64,000 bases of DNA from STC-113 sp964553745. GTDB taxonomy: Bacteria > Patescibacteriota > Gracilibacteria > BD1-5 > UBA2023. Shown in pieces: positions 9,838 through 20,372 of this stretch (positions are counted from its first letter, which is position 1; each line of letters starts with the position of its first letter). The notes under the pieces were generated by a model. It saw only the letters and a program-made list of their open reading frames with translations, was not told where the DNA came from and did not search any database. The position numbers and the translations under genes were made by a program. The DNA lies in contig CAZKLD010000001.1 in assembly GCA_964553745.1 (NCBI GenBank), positions 1 to 64,000 of the forward strand, written 5' to 3'.

Positions 9838-12222
9838 TTATGCTTTTTTTATCTCAGTCAATAACTCAGCTATTTTAGAGTCATCTACTCAAGTAAACAT
9901 GCTTTTCAATAGGTCAGATGCCTTCTTGGGATCCATCTCCTGGATGATTCAAGCAAGTGCTGACTTATCTTCAGGCGAAATAATTATTGCTTTGCCTGTG
10001 GCTATTTCTGCAGCATTTGAAAGAGGTATTATCTTATGCTCAGTCGTTCCTTCGAGTTTTAATCTGATTTCCGCAGGCGTTCAAGAGGTTTTTTCGACAA
10101 TGCTATGTTCAACCTTTTCAACTTTAGGAAGAACTTTTGGAGCTTCAGCAGTCGTTCATGTTCAAATGAAATCAGATATATTATCTCTTTGTATTGTTGT
10201 TCTTTTGTCAGCTATAGCTTTTTTAAATGCTGCATCAAATTCATCTATAGTCTTGGCACTTTTTAATTCGTTCAATTTCTTTTCATCTGTTATACCATAG
10301 ATTTCTCTTGCTCCTTCAATTAATTTTTCTTTAATCTGTGGTTGTTTAATGGCTGTAGCCGCATCTACTCAGGCTGCTCATACAAAAGCCTTGTAAGCAT
10401 TATCTTTAATATCTGCTGTAGCATTGTTCTGTATAGCATTTTTATACGAAGCTGTTTTCATAGCGTCATTCAGATTTCAAACGGATTTACTTACATCACT
10501 AAGCGGCAGTCATATTTTATTAGAAAGATAATCTCCGAATTCTCTTCATTTCGCTCCAGAATCTCAAAGCGCTCGCGAATCGACTTCTGATTTTATATTA
10601 CGGGTGTAATTCTCCATTCATGCGGCAGACATTTTTCACATAGGAGTTGGAATCGGTGCGTATTTCGGTGCATCTTTGATAAGTCATCAGACATCTTTTC
10701 ACATTTTTTCAAATGGTGCAACGGCTGTTTTTGTGATTTCATTAGCTCACAGTGCTGCCATGACAGCAAACCACAGAACTCATAATGCCAAGAAGTTTAT
10801 TATGATGGTACCGAGAATTCATTTTCAAGTAGCAAGCACTCAGTTTCATGTGGACACAGTTCACTTAGAAAGCAATCACTTGGTTGTAAAAGTCACTTCT
10901 CAGAATACAAAATCCTGTTCAGTGCCTCCCTTATCGTTTATTATCACAACATCAGATACAAGCGTACCTGCAGTAGATGATGGTGAATTGCTCTGGACAG
11001 CCGAAAGAAACACCAATCAGAATGAGAGCGCAGCAGCTACATACACAGGGACCATGGCGAGTGATATCATTCACATGATTGAGAATTTTTCCAACTCTTT
11101 TCAGAGCTTTCCTTCGCTCTTAAAGAAGTACGCCAGTCCAAATAGGGGCGAGAAGATTATATAGAGCCACAATTTCCCCATCCTGCTGAATAACGCGAAT
11201 ATTATCGCAAGTAGCAGCACTCAGAAAACCAGGAAGAAGATTATTGAAAATCATCATTTCAGCAAAAGATCGAATATCGTGTTAAGAGAATCGACTTGGG
11301 TCGCATCTATTTTTTGTGTTTCCGGAAGCTTAAAGATTCAGTACGCATATGCGGACAAGAGGTTGAATACCGATCACTTAGGTCAAGTCAATATGCTCAT
11401 TATGCTTACGCACCCTGCTTTATCCTGATCACAATCGGTTGCAGATAATTTTCAGCTTATCTTTAGAGCCCCTGTTCCTGTGCCTTGAGTTACGGTTCAA
11501 GTAGCCGTATTTGTACTTTTTTGATCATATATTATACTTTTCGGTATGATGGGCTGATTGATGAAATGTGTAGGGTCTCATCATACGGACGTGTTGATGG
11601 TCTCAATGGGAAGCCTTATGACAGAAGCAGTAAGGACTGATGCGACACTGGTAACTCAGCTGACCAGAAACCATGAAAAAGGCACTATCAGAATACCTAC
11701 GATTAGCCTTGGCAATGCTTGAGAAATTTGGAAAGAGCTCTTTTTCTCTGAGAAAATATTGACGAAAGCGATGTAAATCAGGATAAATGCAAATGCAACA
11801 TATACTATATTTCAGATGGTTACCCATAAGGCATGGAAAACATTCCTCATTCAGAAAATCTCTCAGTATGTCCAATCAGGAGAAAGAAGCCATCAAGCAA
11901 GCATAACGAGCGGTCAGATACAGAAGGTCATCACTCATATTCAGAAATTCAGGAAGTCGATCATTATGGAAGTGAAATCAGTAACTTTCGGGTCTGCGGC
12001 AAAAGCGAAATCCCTGAAAAACCAGAACATAACGATAAACATTCCTAGCAGTCTCAGATTGTGCAATTGTGAGATGAAAAGTCTAGTTTTCAGATATGCA
12101 ATTCTTATATCTATAACCTTATCATGAACCTTATCTTTGATAGGACGTGTATAGTCGGTGCGAAAATGCTTTTTTATTTTTCTTTTATTTGCCTTGAAAT
12201 AGGCAAGAAGATTGTTTAGCAT
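9838..12222 (-). CDS. large polytopic membrane protein, possibly TrbL/VirB6-like
   Basis: 794 aa, open throughout with TGA=Gly. N-terminus: a basic region, then a cleavable-looking hydrophobic segment (LLGMFIVMFWFFRDFAFAADP, residues about 57-77). Several membrane helices follow (MTFCIGPLVMLAGWLL, NIVYVAFAFILIYIAFV, VGILIVPFSWFLVSG), then a soluble loop rich in Thr/Gly, another membrane block (IIFFLVFG, VLLLAIIFALFS) and a long Ala/Lys-rich cytoplasmic C-terminus of about 250 residues. The topology (signal-like N-terminus, 6-8 helices, long hydrophilic tail) resembles VirB6/TrbL components of type IV secretion or conjugation channels, but no diagnostic motif confirms it. Upstream lie a TPR protein and a Clp-like ATPase on the same strand. 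Confidence 0.55.
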
Positions 12223-12410
12223 GTTTTTCTTATTTATTTTTGTATTAAAATAATTTTATCTCTATCATTAAATCATATTATTGCGGATTATGCAAAATAA
12301 ATAGGTATTTTTTGTTACCATATCGACTTGACAAATAGCAAATATTGATTGAAGTCCTGATTCAATTATTTTGGAGTATCAGTAATTATGATTTTTATCT
12401 TATGTGGAAT

Positions 12411-12956
12411 TTAGAGATAGTTTCTCATTTCCTTGATTTTATCTTCCCTGCCTGCTTTGCGGAGGTAGAATTCTCATAGATCGGTCTGTCAATCTCACAT
12501 AAGCGCAACTCCAAGATCTTCCATTATCAGTTGATCTTCAGATGCAAGATTAAGGGCTCTTTTTAAGATTGTGATTCATTTCTTCACTTGTCTGGTCATA
12601 TTATATCACCATCCGAGGTTTCTCAGGATCTCAGGATTATTCGGAAATAATTCGTTGGCCTTCTCTAGGAGTTCAACTCATCTTTTAAAACTTCATTTGG
12701 AAATGTATATATAACCTGACAGATAAAGTCAAGTTGCCGATTCCGGGTTGAGGTTCTGCGCAAAGCGCATTGCATGCTCAGCTTTTTCGATTTCACCTTC
12801 GAACAAGTAGATATCCGCAAGCTCCTCGTAGAGCCTGTAATCATCTGTATATGCTGTTAGATATTTTTGAACTTTTTCTCTTGCAGTTGTGTAGTCTCAA
12901 GAATTTTTCAATTTCTCTATTTCCTGTATGTACTGTGCATTGTCTGTCATTTTCAT
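12411..12956 (-). CDS. tetratricopeptide-repeat protein
   Basis: 181 aa made almost entirely of TPR helices: residues 14-36, 40-70 (YRLYEELADIYLFEGEIEKAE), 74-100 (PESATGLYLSGYIYISKGSF), 108-140 (PNNPEILRNLGWGYNM) and 145-175. The canonical W/L-G-Y and A-P positions are visible, with many glycines from TGA. No signal peptide, so it is probably a cytoplasmic adaptor. It follows the Clp-type ATPase gene by about 60 bp and precedes the large membrane protein gene on the same strand, so the three may be co-transcribed. Partner unknown. Confidence 0.9.
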
Positions 12957-13019
12957 TTATGTGCTTTAAAATATATGCGCACATATTTTACCGTAAAAAA
13001 CGTCCAAATCAAGAGAATA

Positions 13020-14801
13020 TTATTTTTTGATGTTTCTGCTGATGTGGTGGTGATGGATGAGCTTTGTTAGCTCGATGAGCTGTGCTGAACTGAGATATCG
13101 TAATCCCATGAGCTTACAGATGATGTCTTCTATTTCAGACACTATGTATTCCAGTGAGACTGAGGAATCCAATTTCAGCATTTCATCATATTTCCTTTCC
13201 GATATCTTCTTAATCACACTCCAGTCATATGGTGTGAAAAGAGTTTTTTCTTCAGCAACAGATAGCTCCAGACCGCAATAATCGTCTATGAAAGCGAAAT
13301 GTTCTTCCAATATGCTGAGCATTGCCTTAGTTCTGAGTGAGTGGATGTCATTTTTAGTGAATCAGAGAGATTTCAGATGTTCTTCCATCATCTCTATCTC
13401 GTCTTCGAATTCTTCTCAGCATTCTTCCCTTAGTTTCTGAAGTTTGACATAATTGAGCAGAGCTTTTGAGAATTGCTCGTAGGTTCATAGTAGTGAACCG
13501 TTATGAAGCGGAATATTAAGATATCATTGCTTTACGATCTCAAAGGCATTTTGCCTGACTTTCTGAGCGACTGCTGGAACCCTTTTTAGCTCGATTGCAG
13601 TCCTTTTCTCATCGAACTGAAGAGAAAGTACGGTCTTTCCATTAACCCAGTCTGCCTTTAAGATAACAGGGAAGGTAACGTTTTCAAATTGTCATTCATA
13701 TTTTGCCCTTTCTATTTCGGTCAGAGCCTCATATTCCACAGTCTTTACTAGCTGCCTTGCTCAAAATCTCTGATTGAAACCCTTGCCAACTAGATAATCT
13801 TCTAGCCTAGGAGTAAATACCGTTACTATATTCTTATACGCCTTGAGTTCTTTTGTACTGATTGCTTCTACCCTATTTTTCACTATCTCCTTTGCATTTT
13901 CTGTCGTGAGATCGTCGAGAACGACCGTATTCCTATTTATTCTTCATAAAAGCTCTTCTGAATATTTATCCGATAGCGCAGCTTCGAAAATCTGCTTTCT
14001 GTTGCTTGCGGAATCCGCTCAGAATCACATCTTTTTCCTTGCAGCTTTCGTTCCGGTATTGCTGGTGATTATGATTATTCAGTTATGGAAAAATGTAATC
14101 TTAGAATATTTTATTGCCAGATTATCCTCTTTTCAAGTAGGCAATTCCAGTTCTCAGTCTTCGAATATTCATAAGAACGATTGGTGCGTATCGGGATGCA
14201 TTTTATCGAATTCATCTAGAACCAATATGAAAAACCCTTCTTTCAATCTCACAAGAGGATGAAGTTCTCATTTTTTCTTTGCCGTCTCGTAATGCTTTGT
14301 CAGATTTATATCACAAAGCTTGGGAAGCGTACTTCAGTGTCATATATATCATGGAGGCGCAGAAAAGAGGCTTGCAGCCATATGCTGGAGCATATATTGC
14401 TCTCAGGGGATTTTCGTAATCCTTTTCTCGCTTCAGAGAAGTATTTTTGCTAAAGCTCTGGCTATAAGAGTCTTGCCGACTCAAGTAGAACCCAGAAGAT
14501 GTACTATTCACAAGACTCATTCGGTGTTCGGAATATCAGAGAACAGTTTCAGTCATATGATATCCATAAGAACCCTTTTCGCTTCAGGATTTCATACGAC
14601 AATCTTGTCAAGCTGCTCTAAGATTTCCTGTTTTGCCGCGTTGACAGTTCATAGAGAAGGCAAAGGAATGCTTTTCACCTTACCCGATCTGAGTTTCTCG
14701 ACATTATCTGCATATTTTTGGCGTTTTTTGTCTAACGCGGATAAGGGCGCTGCTTTGGAGACAATTTCAGCTTCAGGAAGATTATTGGCTTTTGAACTCA
14801 T
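13020..14801 (-). CDS. Clp/Hsp100-type AAA+ ATPase (single D2-like module)
   Basis: 593 aa. One AAA+ domain of the ClpA/ClpB D2 type: Walker A LGSTGVGKT (residues 103-111), the pore-loop region PPGYIGHGS, Walker B FILVLDEFDK, sensor 1 IIITSNTG, arginine finger ELLGRINR and sensor 2 FGARQLVK. The N-terminus is short with no ClpN domain and no D1 ring, and the C-terminal 170 residues are a helical extension not typical of ClpB or ClpX. It probably unfolds or remodels a specific substrate. The tail lacks an obvious ClpP-binding IGF loop. The start at 14801 is the first ATG after the divergent promoter region. Confidence 0.88.
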
Positions 14802-14864
14802 TGTTGTAAAACTAATGTGTTAATATAATGACTTATAATTAAATCGGAGGAATAGTCAATTGTT

Positions 14865-14899
14865 TTGACAAAGAAAAATATTTGCGTATATATTATAAT
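14865..14899 (+). promoter_or_regulatory. promoter for the 197-aa gene
   Basis: TTGACA at 14865-14870 with TATATT at 14889-14894 (18-bp spacer). A perfect TATAAT overlaps at 14894-14899 (23-bp spacer, probably too far). The implied leader before the ATG at 14919 is short. Confidence 0.5.
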
Positions 14900-14918
14900 A
14901 TTAAAACCCAATGAAAAA

Positions 14919-15512
14919 ATGGCACAAATATTAGATTTCACAACAGCTTCAGCGCTTGAAAAAATAGAAGGGGGAAAGGCTATTGAGGTTAATGACAAAA
15001 CCTTGAATGAATATGTTAACGAAATGATGCGAGTAAAAGCCGAGGTATCAAAACTGATCAGTTCATCCTGATTGATCAAGCTAACAGAATTCGAACTTCT
15101 TATAACACTGAAAAACCTTATCAGAAATGAGCTGATATCAAAGGGTGAAATTTCAGAAAGTATGCTGCCTTGTTGTGATTATCTATGAATAATAATACAT
15201 AGGTTCCTGATGTGAAATGTTGCCATCAACCAATATACCCAAGACTTTCTTAACCAGCAAAAGGCTGATTATAGATGCGCCGGAGACATCAACCTGATAA
15301 AATACATCTTCCAATACAGCAAAAAAAGGCACAATCCTATGACTTGAGATGATTATATGCATCTTGCTACGACCATGTACTATCATGCTTATGAGAGATG
15401 ACAATTGAAACTGTGATACCTGCTTTCATATAATCTGCAAAGGATTGATGGGATAATCAGTCTGCCCTGATTGCCAAAAAGATTATTCGAAGCTCCTTTA
15501 TTTGCAGATTAA
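14919..15512 (+). CDS. uncharacterised protein, 197 aa
   Basis: Not recognised. Soluble and mostly helical: an N-terminal segment MAQILDFTTASALEKIEG, a charged middle (LIRNELISKGEISESML), a Cys pair (PCCDYLG) and a C-terminus rich in aromatic residues (YMHLATTMYYHAYERG). Intact only with TGA=Gly. ATG 14919 is preferred because an in-frame start further up would overlap the promoter. Its TAA overlaps the TAA of the convergent surface-protein gene by two bases (15509-15512). Confidence 0.7.
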
Positions 15513-18208
15513 GTGATTTTTCTTCTGGTTAGGTAGACAAAAAGCAACGCAAGGCTAAGGATGACAAATACAGATGAAATCAGCCCTTTCCCGCTCATGA
15601 TGCCCAAATAAGATGTGGGGATTTTTTTATTGTACTTTTCCTTTATCTCAATTTTATTCTGTTTTACCGACGGCTTTTTCTTTTTCTTTTTTGCATTAGT
15701 CTTTTTCTTTGCAGGAGGGATTTTTGAGACTTGGATTTTAAAATCCTTCTTCATGATAGGTTTATCATTTTCATCGAATACGCTCAAGCTCGCAGAGTAT
15801 CTTCATGGAACGTACTTCAATGTTTTCGGGTTCGATCATGTCATAGTCAGACCATTCCCGAAATCCCAGAGATACTTGAATCATTCGATTTTAGGAACCT
15901 CGAGTCATAGGTTTATGGAACATGATTTTCGGGTGCGGCAGCTTATCGAATCATTCTTTGCAAAGTATAGGTTTTTTGATTTTTTTCATTGGAGCTTAAG
16001 CTTGAAATTGCTCAAGAAGTCAATTTCCTTCTGGGTTCTCTCGAGCAGCTTGTCGAGTAATTTCTCAACCTCCATCTCCTCTTGCACCACACTCATCATT
16101 TCTTTGAATAAGGCCGTGAACTCCTTATATTCATCTTTTTCAAGATTTTCTTTCGATTTTTCTTTTTTTGGTTTGATTTCTTTTATTTTGGGGACATAGA
16201 AGACATGGAAAACATCTGTCTGGCTGTTTCAGATAATGTCGGAAACTTTCAATCTTATTGTATATGTTCCGGATGAGTATTTCACTGTCGGAGGATTTTT
16301 CTTATCTGATGTTGTAGAATTGCCGAAATCCCAGAGATAGGAGAACTTGCCTTTTAGGGTTCAGGAAGCCGTGTTCACGACTGAGAAATTGACCGGGCAA
16401 AAATCATATGACGAACAATAAAGCGAATTTCATTCTAGTTTTTTGAATTCATTATCTATGGCTCATTCGATCTTGATCTTGAAGATGCTTCAGGTGTTTG
16501 CGGTTTCTTCGGATGAGTTCAATGGGGCACCGAAAAAATAATCATTTCTTACTCTCAGGTATGCTTCTTTATAATTAGGCTCATTTCATTTTTCGTAAAT
16601 CTTCAAGCTGACGATATAGATTCAAGGCCTGTACTTGATATAGCTTGGGTTGCAGCTATTCTGGCTTCAGTCTGCAAAAACTCATCATCAGAAATCCCAA
16701 AGGCAAGAATATTTGCTCTCAGGAGAAATGAAACTCTTGTCTCAGGTGAAATTCACGCTGCACTCGACTTTATTGCATGTGTTTTCTGAATTGAGTCAGC
16801 TTTGCACCGTAATGACTGGCGTGGGGACAATTCTGATTTTCGGGAGATTTGAAATGGTTATTATCTGACTTTTGAAATTCAAAGGATCGGCTTTTTCGAA
16901 TATCCTGAATTCAATCTGGGTCAATCAGCTTCAGAAATCCGTTGTTGAAGGATTGCAACTGTCTATCGTTTCTCAGGTTCCTACGCTCATCGTGCACCCC
17001 AGCTTGCTTTGATAAGCAATTCCCGAAAAAGAATTCTCAATGGTAAAATTCGCTTTGCAATCATCATGGATGTCGTCGCACAAATATAAGGATTCGTCTA
17101 ATTCCGATCTGATGACATAACTCGGTTGCTGAAGCGATATTGAAATATCAGGAATGAAAAGTGGCAATAGGCTTCATGTAGATCAAGAATCTGGAATAGG
17201 TCATATTAAAACTGAAGTCGCACCAGTTTCTGTTATCGGATAATCTGATCATCCCCTCTTAAAGACATTCTTGTAATCGGAAAAGGAAGATGTGAGCGTG
17301 ATTGGCTTCATCTCATTTCAAGATAAATCAAAAATGCCGATTCACGAATATGATTTCAGCCTGAGGTCGCTTGATGTTGAGTTATTGACATGGAGTTCGG
17401 CCTTGAGATTATCCTGTTCTATGAGGTCGATATATAGGATGCTTCCAGACATATGGCTTCCTGATGACACTTCAGAAGACAAATCTATTTTCGATAAGGA
17501 TAATCATCCTGAATTCGAATAAAGCTTAAGATTTGCATTTACCAGAAATCCGGTAATCGTTTCATTGAATTCGATTTCCAATTGGTCTACTCTGCCGTTT
17601 GAATCGGTATCTGAATAATATAGCCTCATAGCTTCAAGCTGGACTCCCGGATCCGTTCATGTGCCTGATATTGCCCCAGAATCAGTAAGCACAGCTCAAC
17701 TGTTACCCTCTGTAGGCATTGAGATCTCTCAAGATGAAGTTGCTCAGGTTGATGTTGCTCACGAATCGGAAACTTCTGTATTAGAAGGCAGCGGTTCGGG
17801 CGGACTTATGATTATCGATGGAAGATGCCCTGTTATTATCGGAACATTCTTGATGCTCGTCGAATACGTGTAATTATCGATCAAATTCCCGCTGCCATCA
17901 TAAAGCCATAATTCCTCATCGGTATTATTGAGGATGATCTTTGATTCTATCCTTGATAATTTCTTTGATTCTCAGGGCTGAAGGATTATTTCAGGGAAAG
18001 TATAGGACTTGTCTGATTTGTCTTTAAGGACATATCAGTTTATGTTTACTTGCGTCTGGCTGGAGTTGATGATTTCTACGTATTCCAAATTGGCATCGTC
18101 ATCGGTGTTCGGCAGAAGTGATGTGATGAAAAAATTCTCAGCGAACACTATGACGAAGAACGAGCAAAAAAATATTATGAAGAAAATCGGATATCTCAGC
18201 TTCATCAT
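15509..18208 (-). CDS. membrane-anchored surface protein with lamin-tail (LTD) and PKD domains
   Basis: 899 aa. Signal peptide at the N-terminus (MMKLRYPIFFIIFFCSFFVI). Residues of about 25-120 form a lamin-tail domain (NLEYVEIINSS, INGYVLKDKSDKSYTFPE, LQPGESKKL, ELWLYDGSG). A Ser/Thr/Gly-rich linker near residues 130-180 follows, then beta-sandwich regions and at least two PKD-like modules, the last ending with PKTLKYVPGRYSASLSVFD. A Lys-rich coiled or basic stretch (KKTNAKKKKKKPSVK) precedes a C-terminal membrane helix (ISSVFVILSLALLFVY) with the tail LTRRKIT. Inference: an outward-facing adhesin or envelope scaffold. LTD domains are frequent in secreted proteins of candidate-phyla bacteria. 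Confidence 0.88.
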
Positions 18209-18279
18209 CTAAAAAATAAATCTAAACAAGCGGAGGATATTTTTTAAGATGAAGAAAAAAATTGAAAAAATGAAGAAAA

Positions 18280-18314
18280 AAATAAAGATGCCCCGTCGGG
18301 GCATCTTTATTTTC
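18280..18314. terminator. bidirectional intrinsic terminator
   Basis: AAATAAAGATGCCCC / GGGGCATCTTTATTT, a 15-bp stem with a 3-nt loop, immediately beyond the uvrB stop at 18318 on the minus strand. Confidence 0.9.
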
Positions 18315-18317
18315 GAT

Positions 18318-20270
18318 TTATCTTTTTTTGGCTTTTTTCATTTCTATAAGCAAATCCCTTATCTCAGCTGCTTTCTCAAATTCCAGGTTTGCGGCAGCGA
18401 TATCCATTTCCAGCTCAAGCCTTTTTATCCTAGATGTAAGGTTCTCTCACTTTTCAATAGTATAAGATTTCTTTCAAGTCATTCAGAGCTCTTTAATCTT
18501 CGACAATATGGTCCTTGGCTCGATATTGAATTCCTTGTTGTAATTCTCTTGGAATTTTCGCCTTTTCTCCGTGATGTCTATTACTTCTTGCATCGAATTT
18601 GATATTCTCGCTCCATGTGAATACATCGTAACAGTTCAGTTGACATTGCGCGCTGCTCTTCAGATTATCTGCAGAAGCGATTTCGTAGAACGCAGAAAAC
18701 CCTGTTTGTCAGCATCGATAATTCAAATGAATGAAACTTCTGGAAGATCAAGTCACTCCCTCAGCAGATTGACTCAGACTATCACCTCTATCTTCCCTGT
18801 TCTCAGATCACGCAATATCTCAAGCCTCTCCAGTGTCTCAACCTCACTATGGAGATATGAGACCTTGATTCAATTTGAAGCCAGATATTCAGCAAGCTGC
18901 TCTGAAGATTTCTTAGTCAGAGTTGTGATAAGCACCCTTTCATTCCTTTGTTTGACTTCTGAGATGTGCCTCATTATATCATCGACCATGAATTTCATGT
19001 CTTTCACCTCGAGAAGCGGATCAAGAAGTCAGGTCGGTCTGATAATCTGCTCAACGACCCTGGCAGACTCTTTCAATTCAAAATCTGACGGAGTGGCGGA
19101 TACATAGACAGTCTGTCAAGTGAGCTTCTCGAATTCTGGAAATTTCAAAGGACGATTCTCAAATGCGCTAGGCAAACGGAAGCCATTCTCGATAAGGCTC
19201 TCTTTTCTTGCTCTGTCTCAAGCGTACATTCACCCGATCTGGGGTATGGTCATATGCGACTCATCTATGAAAGTGAGGAAATTCTTAGGAAAGAAGCTTA
19301 GGAGCGTAGATGGAGTATCGCCTGGTTTCCTACCAGAAAGATACATCGAATAATTCTCAATTCAGTTCACATATCCTGTTTCCAGCATCATTTCGATATC
19401 ATATTCGACTTTTGTCTTCAGTCTCTCCGCCTTTACCAGATCACCTCTTTCATAAAATACTTTAAGCCGTTCTTCGAGTTCATGCTGAATAAGCGGAACA
19501 ATCGATTGAATCTTGTTTTCAGTGGTTACCGTGTGCTTCGCCGGGAAAACATCGATCTTCTGTCGATATTCATATACTTCTCATGTCAGCGGGTGCCTTC
19601 TCGCAATCCTATCAAGCTCATTTCAGAAGAATTCCAGAGTCCAGACCGATTCGCTGGAAGAAGGGAAAATCTCTATGGTATCTCACATTAGATGGAATGT
19701 TCCAGGCTTGAAATCAGCTCAGGCCCGCCTGAATTGCAATGCCACAAGATTATTGAGGATATTATCGAATTCATAATTTTTTCAGGCTTCAAGCGTGAGA
19801 ATCTGGCTGGTATAATCCTCGACTTCTCAGATTCAATAGATGCAGCTTACAGAAGCAACGATGATGACATCCTTTCTGGTAAGCAGACTCTCAGTCGCAG
19901 CATGCCTCAGCCTATCAATCTCTTCATTTATGGTTGCCTCTTTTTCGATATAAGTGTCTGTCTTGGCAACATATGCTTCTGGCTGATAATAATCATAATA
20001 GGAAACAAAATAATGAACTGCATTTTCGGGGAAAAATTCTTTGAATTCCTGAGCAAGCTGGGCAGCGAGAGTCTTATTATGGGCCATGACCAGAGTGGGC
20101 CTTCATGATTTGGCGATGATATTCGCCATCGTAAAAGTCTTTCATGAGCCGGTCACTCATAATATTGTCTGCTTATCATCTCATTTTTCGATTCAGGTCA
20201 GGATGGAATCAATAGTTTTCTGCTGATCGATAATGGGCTTGTATTGAGATACGAGTTTGAATAATGACAT
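18318..20270 (-). CDS. uvrB: excinuclease ABC subunit UvrB
   Basis: 650 aa, the usual length. UvrB is the damage-verification helicase of nucleotide excision repair and works with UvrA and UvrC. Visible: SQYKPIIDQQ, Walker A GVTGSGKT (two of its three glycines are TGA), MAHNKTLAAQLAQEFKEFFP, the beta-hairpin segment VHYFVSYYDYYQPEAYV, SVSCIYG, and a C-terminal UVR motif (LEFEKAAEIRDLLIEMK) that contacts UvrC. The ATG at 20270 gives the standard MSLFKLVS start. It is monocistronic, with a terminator directly after the stop. No uvrA or uvrC in the window. Confidence 0.98.
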
Positions 20271-20317
20271 ATTCGGGTTTATTAAATTAACTAATTAAGT
20301 TTAATTGATTATCGTGA

Positions 20318-20369
20318 AAAATCAACTAAAAATCTCCTTGGAATTCCAAGGAGATTTTTAGTTGATTTT
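20318..20369. terminator. 52-bp perfect palindrome between genes
   Basis: A fully self-complementary 52-bp sequence centred on GGAATTCC (26-bp arms containing CAACTAAAAATCTCC). It ends four bases beyond the TAA (20373) of the 934-aa gene on the minus strand and lies upstream of the uvrB start. A long hairpin with A/T-rich ends fits an intrinsic terminator. The loop-less symmetry is unusual. Confidence 0.7.
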
Positions 20370-20372
20370 AAG

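Noticed and set aside
15615..16199. Plus-strand hydrophobic frame of 194 codons
   Set aside because: Complement of the Lys-rich and PKD part of the surface-protein gene; no start context.
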